Part shown: positions 26,992 through 34,650 of the stretch, in pieces
How positions within the stretch are numbered: position 1 is the first letter of the stretch
Layout of the letters: each line of letters opens with the position of its first letter
Assembly: GCA_009885955.1 (NCBI GenBank)
Contig: VFJS01000008.1
Location: forward strand, 1-64,000
Reading direction: 5' to 3'
Source of the DNA: Spirochaetia bacterium
GTDB taxonomy: Bacteria > Spirochaetota > UBA4802 > UBA5550
Length of the DNA stretch: 64,000 nucleotides
The notes under the pieces: model-generated
Database searches by the model: none
What the model was told of the DNA's origin: nothing
Seen by the model: only the letters and a program-made list of their open reading frames with translations
Made by a program: the position numbers and the translations under genes

Positions 26992-28659
26992 ATGAAAATA
27001 CGTGCCATTATAATTATCATGTCGCTCTTCACCATTGCTTCTATTTATATTGGCAGCTACATGTATTACAGTTTCATTAAAGAGGCCTCTTTTGAGGAGG
27101 AGGAAAAAAAAGCCCATGACAGGATTAATTCCATGGCCCGGCAGATCGATATTAATATCAGCCAGAGCCGGAAAACCGCAGAGCTGATGAGCGGTTACAG
27201 GGAAATCAGGGATGCCCTGACAATGAAGGATGCATCAAGCTTGAAGGCTGCGAATGCCACGCTGAATTTTATTAACGGTTCGTTGAAGTCCGATGTATGC
27301 TATCTGCTGGACAGCAGGGGATTAACGATAGCCTCTTCAAACAGCATTGAGCCCGACAGCTTTATAGGAAAAAATTATTCCTTCAGGACTTACTTCACAG
27401 ACGCAATGAACAATATTCCCGGACTGCTGATTGCCCTTGGGGTAACTTCCATGAAAAGAGGAGTATATATAAGTCACCCGGTATTTGCCGGCATTGGACA
27501 CATGCCGCTCGGGGTCGCAGTAATAAAAATGTCAATTGAAGAATGGCTTCTCGATATCAATAAAGTTGATGAAGGGATCATATTGATCCATGACCCCAAT
27601 GGAATAATCGTTGTATCAAACCGGAAGGATATTGAATATAATTTTCTCTGGGAGCCGGACGATGCAACAGTAAAAAGTGTTATTCAGTCAATGCTTTTCG
27701 GCAAGGGCCCTTTCAAATGGTCGGGTTATAAAAAAACCGGTATTGGCAGCGCAGTTGATGCAGGCGGTACGGTTTTTACCATGCATGACAGTGAATTAAA
27801 AAATTATCCCGGTTCGAGGGTTGTGTATCTGCAGAGCATAGACGATGTGAAGAAAAAGATTTCCGCGCCCCTTTTCTGGACAACGGGGATTGTGATTGTC
27901 ATGTTGTGCTTCATTATAGGGGTTGCTGTTGCCTATCTCTACAAGGAGGCAAATTTCGAGATTAAAAAGAGGATCTCAGCTGAAGAAGCCATGCAGCAGT
28001 CTCTCCTGGACAAGGATTTTCTCATGAAGGAGATACATCACCGGGTGAAAAACAATCTCATGATTGTACAGACACTGCTCATGCTGCAGATGAACCAGGT
28101 AGATGATGAAAAGGCAAAGTCCCTGTTCATGGAAAGCCAGCACAGGATTCGATCCATAGGCCTCATCCATGAGAGGCTCTATCAGTCGAGTGATATCAGG
28201 TCCCTGAACATATCGGAATACATCAGCAGCCTTGCCGGCGAGCTTTTTAATACATACAATGTTAATACAAGCTGGATTAAACTGAATCTTAAGGTTGATG
28301 ATATCAATCTGAATATAGATACCATGATTCCTTGCGGCCTGATTATCAACGAGCTCATATCCAATTCATTCAAGTATGCCTTTCCTGACAACAGAAAAGG
28401 GGAACTCACCGTAGCCATGGGTTATGGAGATGCTGATGCTGATGCTGATGAAATTATCATGTCGGTTAAGGATAATGGAGTGGGCCTGGATGAAAAATTT
28501 GATATGGCCAGGGCCGGTTCCATGGGGATGCAGATTATCAATTCCCTTGTACATCAGATCCATGGAAAAATTGAAATTATCCGGTTGGATGGTACAGAAT
28601 TCCGTATTACGTTTAAAGAAAAGAAGAGTAGAAAAAACAGGGCAGGACAACAGGCTTAA
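26992..28659 (+). CDS. Membrane sensor histidine kinase, HisKA_2 type
   Basis: 555 residues. Membrane helices at about 5-25 and 298-320 flank a periplasmic Cache-like sensor (about 30-295; YLLDSRGLTIASSN and SFIGKNYSFRTYF are typical). The cytoplasmic part has a HisKA_2 dimerisation domain with the phosphoacceptor region EIHHRVKNNL (His349/His350) and a HATPase_c domain with N-box INELISNSFKYAF and G-box KDNGVGLDE. It is orphan: no response regulator is adjacent. HisKA_2 kinases often partner with stand-alone receivers or antitermination regulators. There is no convincing ribosome site at the ATG. A run of A-D-A-D-A-D at about 481 reflects a short GATGCT-type tandem repeat. Confidence 0.92.
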   Translation: MKIRAIIIIMSLFTIASIYIGSYMYYSFIKEASFEEEEKKAHDRINSMARQIDINISQSRKTAELMSGYREIRDALTMKDASSLKAANATLNFINGSLKSDVCYLLDSRGLTIASSNSIEPDSFIGKNYSFRTYFTDAMNNIPGLLIALGVTSMKRGVYISHPVFAGIGHMPLGVAVIKMSIEEWLLDINKVDEGIILIHDPNGIIVVSNRKDIEYNFLWEPDDATVKSVIQSMLFGKGPFKWSGYKKTGIGSAVDAGGTVFTMHDSELKNYPGSRVVYLQSIDDVKKKISAPLFWTTGIVIVMLCFIIGVAVAYLYKEANFEIKKRISAEEAMQQSLLDKDFLMKEIHHRVKNNLMIVQTLLMLQMNQVDDEKAKSLFMESQHRIRSIGLIHERLYQSSDIRSLNISEYISSLAGELFNTYNVNTSWIKLNLKVDDINLNIDTMIPCGLIINELISNSFKYAFPDNRKGELTVAMGYGDADADADEIIMSVKDNGVGLDEKFDMARAGSMGMQIINSLVHQIHGKIEIIRLDGTEFRITFKEKKSRKNRAGQQA

Positions 28660-28676
28660 ATTTTATTTTTAAAAAA

Positions 28677-28696
28677 CTGCCGGTCTTTTCCGGCAG
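28677..28696. terminator. Small hairpin between kinase and esterase genes
   Basis: CTGCCGG and CCGGCAG form a 7-bp stem with a TCTTTT loop. The U-run (TTTTTT) follows only on the minus strand, where no gene needs termination, so its role as a terminator is doubtful. It may slow transcription between the two rightward genes. Confidence 0.3.
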
Positions 28697-28710
28697 GGGA
28701 TACAGGTAAT

Positions 28711-29643
28711 ATGAAAATAAGGACTTGTGCTGGAGCTTTTATAACTCTTTTATTTATTTTATCAACTTTTACATGGAAAGAGCGGGCCCATTCCGCGGGT
28801 AATGAAAAGATGTACAGAATAAAACATGAAGGCGCCCCTGTGCCCGGAAGATGGCTCAGGAACATCAGTCTGGAATATTCATGGGAGGGTAAAAGTGCCG
28901 CAGTGCCCCTTCAGATCTATTTTCCCGCCGGTTACAGCAAAACATCGGACACAAAAACCCTCGTAGCCCTGCACGGTTATTCCGAGAGCCAGAGGGACTG
29001 GGGGAATGAGACCGGTATAGAGGGTATTGCCGCCAGCTATAAAATCGCCATTGTATGCCCCGGCATGGGAAAGACAATATATGAGACAAAATACTACCGG
29101 GAGACTGAAATCAAATGGGGCCCCATGCCCGGAGGAAGGTTCATCGGCGAGGTACTGATGCATGCCCTCAGGGATGAATTCGGCCTGGCAATGAGAAGAG
29201 AGAAAACGGGTATCATCGGTGTTTCCATCGGGGGGCGGGGTTCCATGCTTGCCGCAAGCCTTTATAAAGATTATTTCTGCGTGGCTGCCGGACTTTCGGG
29301 TTACTATGACATTCTTTCCATGACAAAGGAGAAGCCCCTGGTATCAGTGTATGGAGATCCGGTTGATTTCAAGGAGAGGTGGGAGACTGATGACAATCTG
29401 ATGAACCTGACCGCTAATCTTATGAATACGAATATATTTCTTTTTCATGGAGTCAATGACTATTCCGTACCAAAGGAACAGTCCCTTGTCTATGCCATGA
29501 GGCTTGGACAGGAAAAAAAGAAGAATAACAGCAGCATCACAATCAGGTACAGGGAAAAGAAGCATATGTCCCACGACTGGAAAGCATGGAACAGGATACT
29601 TGCCGAGGCCATGGAATTCATTGATAAGGCAATGGCCAGGTAA
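28711..29643 (+). CDS. Exported esterase-like alpha/beta hydrolase
   Basis: 310 residues with a signal peptide (hydrophobic residues about 7-20, then ERAHSAG). The alpha/beta hydrolase fold is supported by the oxyanion-region strand TLVALHGYSESQRDW, nucleophile elbow GVSIGGRGS, a later Asp in FLFHGVNDYSVP and a His in KKHMSHDW, forming a plausible Ser-Asp-His triad. It is similar in style to esterase D/feruloyl esterase (PF00756) proteins, but the substrate is unknown. It starts 52 bases after the histidine kinase and could be read from the same transcript. Confidence 0.85.
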   Translation: MKIRTCAGAFITLLFILSTFTWKERAHSAGNEKMYRIKHEGAPVPGRWLRNISLEYSWEGKSAAVPLQIYFPAGYSKTSDTKTLVALHGYSESQRDWGNETGIEGIAASYKIAIVCPGMGKTIYETKYYRETEIKWGPMPGGRFIGEVLMHALRDEFGLAMRREKTGIIGVSIGGRGSMLAASLYKDYFCVAAGLSGYYDILSMTKEKPLVSVYGDPVDFKERWETDDNLMNLTANLMNTNIFLFHGVNDYSVPKEQSLVYAMRLGQEKKKNNSSITIRYREKKHMSHDWKAWNRILAEAMEFIDKAMAR

Positions 29644-29682
29644 CATTCATGGATCTGCCGGGATATAACATTCCGTTTGGAT

Positions 29683-30174
29683 CTACTTTTTCCTGAACAT
29701 ATTTTCCCAGTAGAATATTTCATCCTCCGAGAGAACAGGGTTGGGATTTTTTTCTTCCCCCTTCCCGGTTTTAACTCCCGTAAATGTCATCTTCAGCACA
29801 TCAGCAAATTTTTCGCTGGAAAGGGTTTTTGCTCTGAAACGGCGCGCGTCTGAGATAATACCGTTATCCGAAGTAATGACGGTCAGCATCCTGGGATTTA
29901 TATTTTTTTTAATGTACTCTTTTATCATATGATCGGCTGAGTAATCGTGAGAGTAGTAGATGTCAATAGCGCCTTTTTTTTCACTCACTGTTTTATCTGA
30001 AGGCTGCTTTTTTCCGTCAAAAAAAACAATTATTTTTTCTTTTTTTATTGTGTTGTATTCTTTCAGGATTTCGAGGAGTCCTTTTTCAGCATCGGTGACC
30101 CTGTCCTCATACATGAGGCCTTCAAGGTCGGGTATCTTGTAAATGAGATTCAGACCGTCAATTAAAATAGCCAT
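29683..30174 (-). CDS. NYN/PIN-fold ribonuclease, YacP-like
   Basis: 163 residues of the NYN domain, close to the YacP/Rae1 group of RNases. Acidic catalytic positions are visible: MAILIDGLNLIY (Asp6), F-F-D-G-K-K, H-D-Y-S-A-D-H-M-I, and V-I-T-S-D-N-G-I. In B. subtilis Rae1 cleaves mRNA on ribosomes; activity here is inferred from family. The gene follows the aminotransferase by six bases on the minus strand, so the two are probably one transcript. The C-terminal tail is Lys-rich. Confidence 0.85.
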   Translation of the reverse strand: MAILIDGLNLIYKIPDLEGLMYEDRVTDAEKGLLEILKEYNTIKKEKIIVFFDGKKQPSDKTVSEKKGAIDIYYSHDYSADHMIKEYIKKNINPRMLTVITSDNGIISDARRFRAKTLSSEKFADVLKMTFTGVKTGKGEEKNPNPVLSEDEIFYWENMFRKK

Positions 30175-30180
30175 GTCAAC

Positions 30181-31368
30181 CTACAGGCTTTTGACAAAAG
30201 CCTCTATTCTATCCAGTGATTCCCTGATGTTCTGCATTGATGTTGCATAGGAACATCGGATATGATGTTCTCCTGCCAAGCCGAAAGCTATGCCCGGCAC
30301 AACAGCCACCTTGTTGTTTTCTATTAATTGTATGGCAAATTCATTTGAATCAAGGCCTGTTGATGAAATATCGGGGAACACGTAGAAAGCCCCTTCCGGT
30401 TTCAGGCATGGCAGCCCGATTTCATTAAAGCGGCTTGTTATAAAGTTTCTCCTTTTTCGATATTCTTCGACCATCATCTCTACTTCCCTGTCCCCTTTTT
30501 TCAGCGCCTCTATGGCGGCATATTGAGACATGGATGGCGCGCAAAGCGCGGTATACTGATGAATTTTCAGCATCATGCCAATCAGAAATTCAGGGCCGGC
30601 TATATATCCGAGCCTCCATCCGGTCATTGCATGGGATTTGGAAAAGCCGTTTAATAAGATAGTCCTCCCTTTCATCCCGTCAATGGCGCTTATGGAATGG
30701 TGAGGTGAATCATATGACAGGGCAGAATAAATCTCATCGGAAATTACTATGAGGTTATGCTTCATGGCAAGGGCTGCTATTATTTTCAGGGTCTCACTAC
30801 TGATTGTTGATCCGGTGGGATTCGACGGGTAGTTCAGCAGTATGGCCTTTGTTTTCGGTGTTATAGCCTTTTTTAAAAGATCGGGATTGATTTTAAATTT
30901 ATCCTCATACCGCATGGGAACAATAACCGGAACACCGTGGAGCATCATAATGTTGGCCGAGTAGGATACATAGCATGGCTGAAATATGATTACCTCATCG
31001 CCGGGATTGATAATGCTCCTGAGAGCCACATCAAGGCCCTGGCTCACACCGAGGGTTACAATTACCTGGGTCTCCGGATCGTAGGCGACCCTGTATTTTT
31101 TTGCAAGGTACGTGCATATGAGCTCGCGCAGTTCCAGGAGCCCTTTGTTCGATGTGTAATGAGTATATCCTTCCTTGAGCGCGAAAATTCCGGAATCTGA
31201 AATTCTCCATGGTGTCGTGAAGTCAGGTTCGCCAACGCCAAGGGATATGCAGTCGGGCATTGAATATACTATATCAAAAAATTTTCGTATCCCTGAGGGA
31301 GGTATCTGAAATGCCGTTTTTGAAACAAGGGATTCTATTTTTTTACTGTCATCTTTATTTTTTTTCAA
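30181..31368 (-). CDS. Class I/II PLP-dependent aminotransferase
   Basis: 395 residues of fold type I aminotransferase group AAT_I. The PLP Lys is K244 in GFSKSHAMTGWR. Other hallmarks are L-G-V-G-E-P-D-F, N-Y-P-S-N-P-T-G, S-D-E-I-Y-S and the C-terminal R-C-S-Y-A-T substrate-binding Arg. It is similar to aromatic or broad-range (PatA-like) enzymes, specificity unknown. The start is TTG at 31366-31368, supported by GGAG six bases upstream on the minus strand; no in-frame ATG fits. It is the first gene of a pair with the NYN ribonuclease. Confidence 0.93.
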   Translation of the reverse strand: MKKNKDDSKKIESLVSKTAFQIPPSGIRKFFDIVYSMPDCISLGVGEPDFTTPWRISDSGIFALKEGYTHYTSNKGLLELRELICTYLAKKYRVAYDPETQVIVTLGVSQGLDVALRSIINPGDEVIIFQPCYVSYSANIMMLHGVPVIVPMRYEDKFKINPDLLKKAITPKTKAILLNYPSNPTGSTISSETLKIIAALAMKHNLIVISDEIYSALSYDSPHHSISAIDGMKGRTILLNGFSKSHAMTGWRLGYIAGPEFLIGMMLKIHQYTALCAPSMSQYAAIEALKKGDREVEMMVEEYRKRRNFITSRFNEIGLPCLKPEGAFYVFPDISSTGLDSNEFAIQLIENNKVAVVPGIAFGLAGEHHIRCSYATSMQNIRESLDRIEAFVKSL

Positions 31369-31397
31369 TTTCAGCTCCAGGACTCGTGTTTTTAATT

Positions 31398-31487
31398 CCC
31401 CTTACCGCGCTATGCAGCCCTTTTCCCAATAGTGCTCGCATCCTTATCTCATCCATCTCCCTATCGCCTGTATCTTGCAAAAAAATG
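31398..31487. repeat. Degenerate copies of dispersed intergenic repeats
   Basis: 31398-31439 reads CCCCTTACCGCGCTATGCAG and onward, a decayed arm of the composite element at 33685. 31440-31487 (CTTATCTCATCCATCTCCCT...) is similar to 57691-57739, a second decayed family. Neither has coding potential. Confidence 0.45.
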
Positions 31488-31535
31488 CTGTAAAAGGCCA
31501 GCCTGATCGGGTGGGGGCTTTATTATTATCTATTT

Positions 31536-31985
31536 TCAATCATTTAATATTTTAAATTGCAAAGATATATACGTTTCTTTTTCAGTAAAGCCAATTTTTT
31601 TAAAAAAATTAATAAGATATCCATTGCTGTTCTGAATAATAATCTCCACATTCATGAAATCAAGTTTTTTTATCCGGTCCATGAAAGCTGAATAGAGCCG
31701 CTCTTCCACTCCTTTCCCTTTGAGGGGATTGATTACTCCCGCCCATACTATCCGGACTTTCTTCTGCGAATTATTTTCGATGGTTGCGATTATGAATCCG
31801 GCAATCTTCTTTTTGTCCATTGCGACAATAGAGAGGCCGGCGCAGCCGGCAAGCGCATCACCCAGGTTTTCTTCATTCCATGGGAGACAGATATTATTCT
31901 CCCCTGAAAAAATTTTTATGCCTGTGAGGAAAAGTTCCCTTACATCGTCCAGCTTCAGTTCCCTGATAACGTATCTGTTTCCCAC
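31536..31985 (-). CDS. GNAT-family acetyltransferase
   Basis: 149 residues with a GNAT fold: strand IAGFIIATIENN, followed by RIVWAGVINPLKGKGVEERLY, which supplies the acetyl-CoA pyrophosphate-binding loop (Q/R-x-x-G-x-G/A variant PLKGKGVEE), then the C-terminal N-G-Y-L-I-N-F-F-K-K-I-G-F-T motif. Substrate is unknown. It follows nadB by nine bases on the minus strand, so the two are probably co-transcribed. Confidence 0.82.
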   Translation of the reverse strand: MGNRYVIRELKLDDVRELFLTGIKIFSGENNICLPWNEENLGDALAGCAGLSIVAMDKKKIAGFIIATIENNSQKKVRIVWAGVINPLKGKGVEERLYSAFMDRIKKLDFMNVEIIIQNSNGYLINFFKKIGFTEKETYISLQFKILND

Positions 31986-31994
31986 TGCAGGCCC

Positions 31995-33647
31995 TTATTG
32001 CCAGTTTGATATGAGCCGGGGTTTATGGTCGGACCGTATGACTACCCTTTTGAGTTTTTTATACGGTTGTGGATGGTCGGAATTATAATGAAGGCCTATG
32101 CTGTCTTTTCTTTTAAGGGCGCATTTTATAATCAGCTTCGCAATTGTTGCAAGGTTTCTCAGCTCGATTATTTTGAATGATATGGTGCTTCTTTTGTACA
32201 CAGTATGTATTTCTTCAGCCAGCATAATTATCCTTTTCCGGGCTATCTCAAGCCTCATGTCGGTACGGACTATTCCCACATAGTCCCACATTACCCTTTT
32301 TACGTCATCAATGTTATGGTTCACGATAATCCATTCCTTGGGGTCAAAGGTTCCTTCCTTGCTCCATTGAGGGAAATTGGGGATTTTTTTTCTGCCGGCG
32401 CGTGATTCAATAATTTTTCCCATGTCAAGGAAAGCCCTGTGGGAAAAAACAACTCCTTCCAGCAGGGAATTGCTGGCAAGCCTGTTGGCGCCATGTACGC
32501 CGGTGCATGCGGCTTCGCCTGAGACATACAGATTTTTGACAGAGGTCCTCCCATCGTTGTCGGAGATTATCCCGCCGCAGAGGTAATGTGCGGCCGGGAC
32601 TACAGGTATGGGGTCCTTTGAAATATCGATCCCGGCCTTTTTGCAGTGACCGTAGATTTGGGGAAACCGTTTTTTCAGAAATTCCCTGCTCCTGTCTGTT
32701 ATGTCAAGAAATACGCAATCATCACCGAGCCTTTTCAGTTCCCGGTCGATTGTCCTTGCCACAATATCCCTGGGCGCCAGGTCCTTCATAGGGTGGATAT
32801 CTTTCATAAACTTTTCACCCCTTGAATTTATCAGTACGCCGCCTTCACCCCTGACTGCTTCGCTTATGAGGAATGATATGCCGCTTCGTCTCTTGTCATA
32901 GAATGAAGTCGGGTGGAACTGTATGAATTCCATATCTCCGATACTTGCCCCGGCCCTGTATGCCATGGCTATGCCGTCTCCTGTTGCAATTTCCGGGTTG
33001 GTTGTATGGAGATACACCTGCCCCACACCGCCGGTTGCTATCAGGGTAAAATTGGCGGAAAATATGTGGACCCTGAGGGATTCATTGTCGAGAATATATG
33101 CCCCGTGGCAGTGAATTTTTCCATAGGGATTTTTTATCTTCAGCTGGTGTTCTGTAAGGAGGTCAACTGCCGTATGATTCTCAAATATTTTAATTCTCCT
33201 GGATGCTGAAATTTTATTTAAAAGGGCTGATTCAATTTCTCTTCCGGTAAGGTCGGCTGCGTGGACAATTCTTTTATTGGAATGCCCCCCCTCACGGCCA
33301 AGGTCGAATTTTTTTTTTCTGCTCAGGGAGGCATAGGAAAATTTAGTGCCCCATTTAACAAGCTCCATGATCCTTGACGGACCTTCCCTGACCATTATCT
33401 CAACTGCTTTCCTGTTGCCCAGGCCGCCGCCTGCCTTCATGGTGTCATCGATATGGCTGTCAAAGGAATCCCCCGGGTCAATTACTGAGGCAATCCCGCC
33501 CTGGGCATAGTTGGTATTTGAATCGAAGTCCCTCTTCTTGGTGACAATATTTACTGTGCCGTATCTGCTTGCCTTAATGGCAAAGGAAAGACCGGCAATG
33601 CCGCTTCCTATGACAAGGAAATCCGATTCATACTTTTTCTGGATCAT
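31995..33647 (-). CDS. nadB: L-aspartate oxidase NadB
   Basis: 550 residues. NadB oxidises L-aspartate to iminoaspartate, the first step of de novo NAD synthesis, using FAD and O2 or fumarate. Visible motifs are the FAD-binding GSGIAGLSFA (about 13-22), N-Y-A-Q-G-G-I-A-S-V, the substrate-binding QFHPTSFYDKRRSG, E-A-V-R-G-E-G-G, and H-G-A-N-R-L-A-S-N-S-L-L-E-G. Length matches the family (530-550). nadA and nadC, often adjacent, are not in the window. It precedes a GNAT gene by nine bases. Confidence 0.94.
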   Translation of the reverse strand: MIQKKYESDFLVIGSGIAGLSFAIKASRYGTVNIVTKKRDFDSNTNYAQGGIASVIDPGDSFDSHIDDTMKAGGGLGNRKAVEIMVREGPSRIMELVKWGTKFSYASLSRKKKFDLGREGGHSNKRIVHAADLTGREIESALLNKISASRRIKIFENHTAVDLLTEHQLKIKNPYGKIHCHGAYILDNESLRVHIFSANFTLIATGGVGQVYLHTTNPEIATGDGIAMAYRAGASIGDMEFIQFHPTSFYDKRRSGISFLISEAVRGEGGVLINSRGEKFMKDIHPMKDLAPRDIVARTIDRELKRLGDDCVFLDITDRSREFLKKRFPQIYGHCKKAGIDISKDPIPVVPAAHYLCGGIISDNDGRTSVKNLYVSGEAACTGVHGANRLASNSLLEGVVFSHRAFLDMGKIIESRAGRKKIPNFPQWSKEGTFDPKEWIIVNHNIDDVKRVMWDYVGIVRTDMRLEIARKRIIMLAEEIHTVYKRSTISFKIIELRNLATIAKLIIKCALKRKDSIGLHYNSDHPQPYKKLKRVVIRSDHKPRLISNWQ

Positions 33648-33684
33648 GGGGGCTCCATCAATTATTAATTTCCAATAAAACTAA

Positions 33685-33849
33685 ATGCCCTCACCGCGCT
33701 CTGCGCACCCTCTCCCGATAGGGCGAGGGTTTTTTATGCAGAATTTATTCTCTTTTACATGGACATTTAAATATATGCTTTTTAAAGACACATAAATGTA
33801 ACCATCACCCCTCTCTCTATTTTGAGAGAGGGGTCGGGGGTGAGGGCAT
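33685..33849. repeat. Composite double-hairpin repeat, copy A
   Basis: Ends are inverted: ATGCCCTCACC (33685-33695) and GGTGAGGGCAT (33839-33849), extending outward as AAACTAA and TTAGTTT with one extra base. Inside are two further hairpins: ACCCTCTCCC with loop GATA and GGGCGAGGGT followed by a T-run, and CCCCTCTCTC with its complement across TATTTT. Copy B (42206-42434) carries the same arms in the opposite order. A non-coding, MITE- or BIME-like dispersed element is the best description. The rest of 33648-34154 holds only small hairpins near 33958-34015. Confidence 0.7.
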
Positions 33850-34154
33850 TAGTTTAATATAAAATAATGTTAATCCCTTCTGTCAAGATAGTATTTATTT
33901 TATAAAAATTAATTTTGGCAGGAATTCATATGCTTTTCATTGCCCAGAAGGTTCCCAGGCAGTTGCCTCCGGCAAGGGCAAGGATGCTGATATAGCGGCA
34001 TCCTGCTCACCTTGGCCAGGTCAGAGAAAAAATTTAATACAGTAATGGAAACTTGAATAAAATTTTGTGGTTCCATTTAATGTGCAAAGAACTGTAATAA
34101 TCAGAATTTGCTCCTTTTATCAGGTGAAAAATCAATTGACATTTAAAGGAAATC

Positions 34155-34493
34155 TTGAATACTTATAATATGAAAAAACGAATACTTACCGGAGTCCTCC
34201 TCGGAGCTACTGCAGGTATACTTGATGTAATACCCATGGTTCTCCAGGGGCTCACATGGGACGCGAATATTTCTGCCTTTTCCCTCTGGGTCATTGCCGG
34301 ATTCATGATAGCCACAAGCAGTCTGAAAATAAATAAATTTCTGAAGGGCATTATCATCCCCCTCCTCATCTTCATCCCCTGCGGATTTATAATCGCCTGG
34401 AATAACCCGGGAGTGCTTCTCCCGATAATTCCGGCCACCATTGTGCTGGGTGCACTGCTGGGATTTGCAATTGACAAATTCATAAATGACTGA
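34155..34493 (+). CDS. Small membrane protein, unknown function
   Basis: 112 residues, mostly hydrophobic, with three to four predicted membrane helices (about 10-30, 38-52, 62-80, 85-105). TTG at 34155 has a ribosome site AAAGGA five bases upstream; an ATG at 34170 is the alternative and would lie just downstream of a TATAAT sequence. A perfect TTGACA at 34136 lies very close to the start, so transcript and start are uncertain. No family is recognised. Confidence 0.65.
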   Translation: MNTYNMKKRILTGVLLGATAGILDVIPMVLQGLTWDANISAFSLWVIAGFMIATSSLKINKFLKGIIIPLLIFIPCGFIIAWNNPGVLLPIIPATIVLGALLGFAIDKFIND

Positions 34494-34510
34494 TCACTTA
34501 GTAAATTCTA

Positions 34511-34540
34511 TTGACAAGGTAAATCTTTAATTATTATGAT
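34511..34540 (+). promoter_or_regulatory. Promoter of the TPR-Clp ATPase gene
   Basis: TTGACA (34511-34516) and TATGAT (34535-34540) with an 18-base spacer. It gives a leader of about 100 bases before the gene at 34651. I see no heat-shock-type element such as a CIRCE repeat in the leader. Confidence 0.55.
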
Positions 34541-34650
34541 ACTTGCAGCGGGGAGTACGTGATTCTCCTGACGATGGATCGATAGGGGTCCAGGAGTATG
34601 ACCAATGGATTTCAGCGCATACAACATCAAAAGATTGAATCAGGGGATAT

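Noticed and set aside
28677-28696. Hairpin as terminator of the histidine kinase gene
   Set aside because: The U-run follows on the opposite strand only, so it is reported at low confidence and not used to split the transcript.
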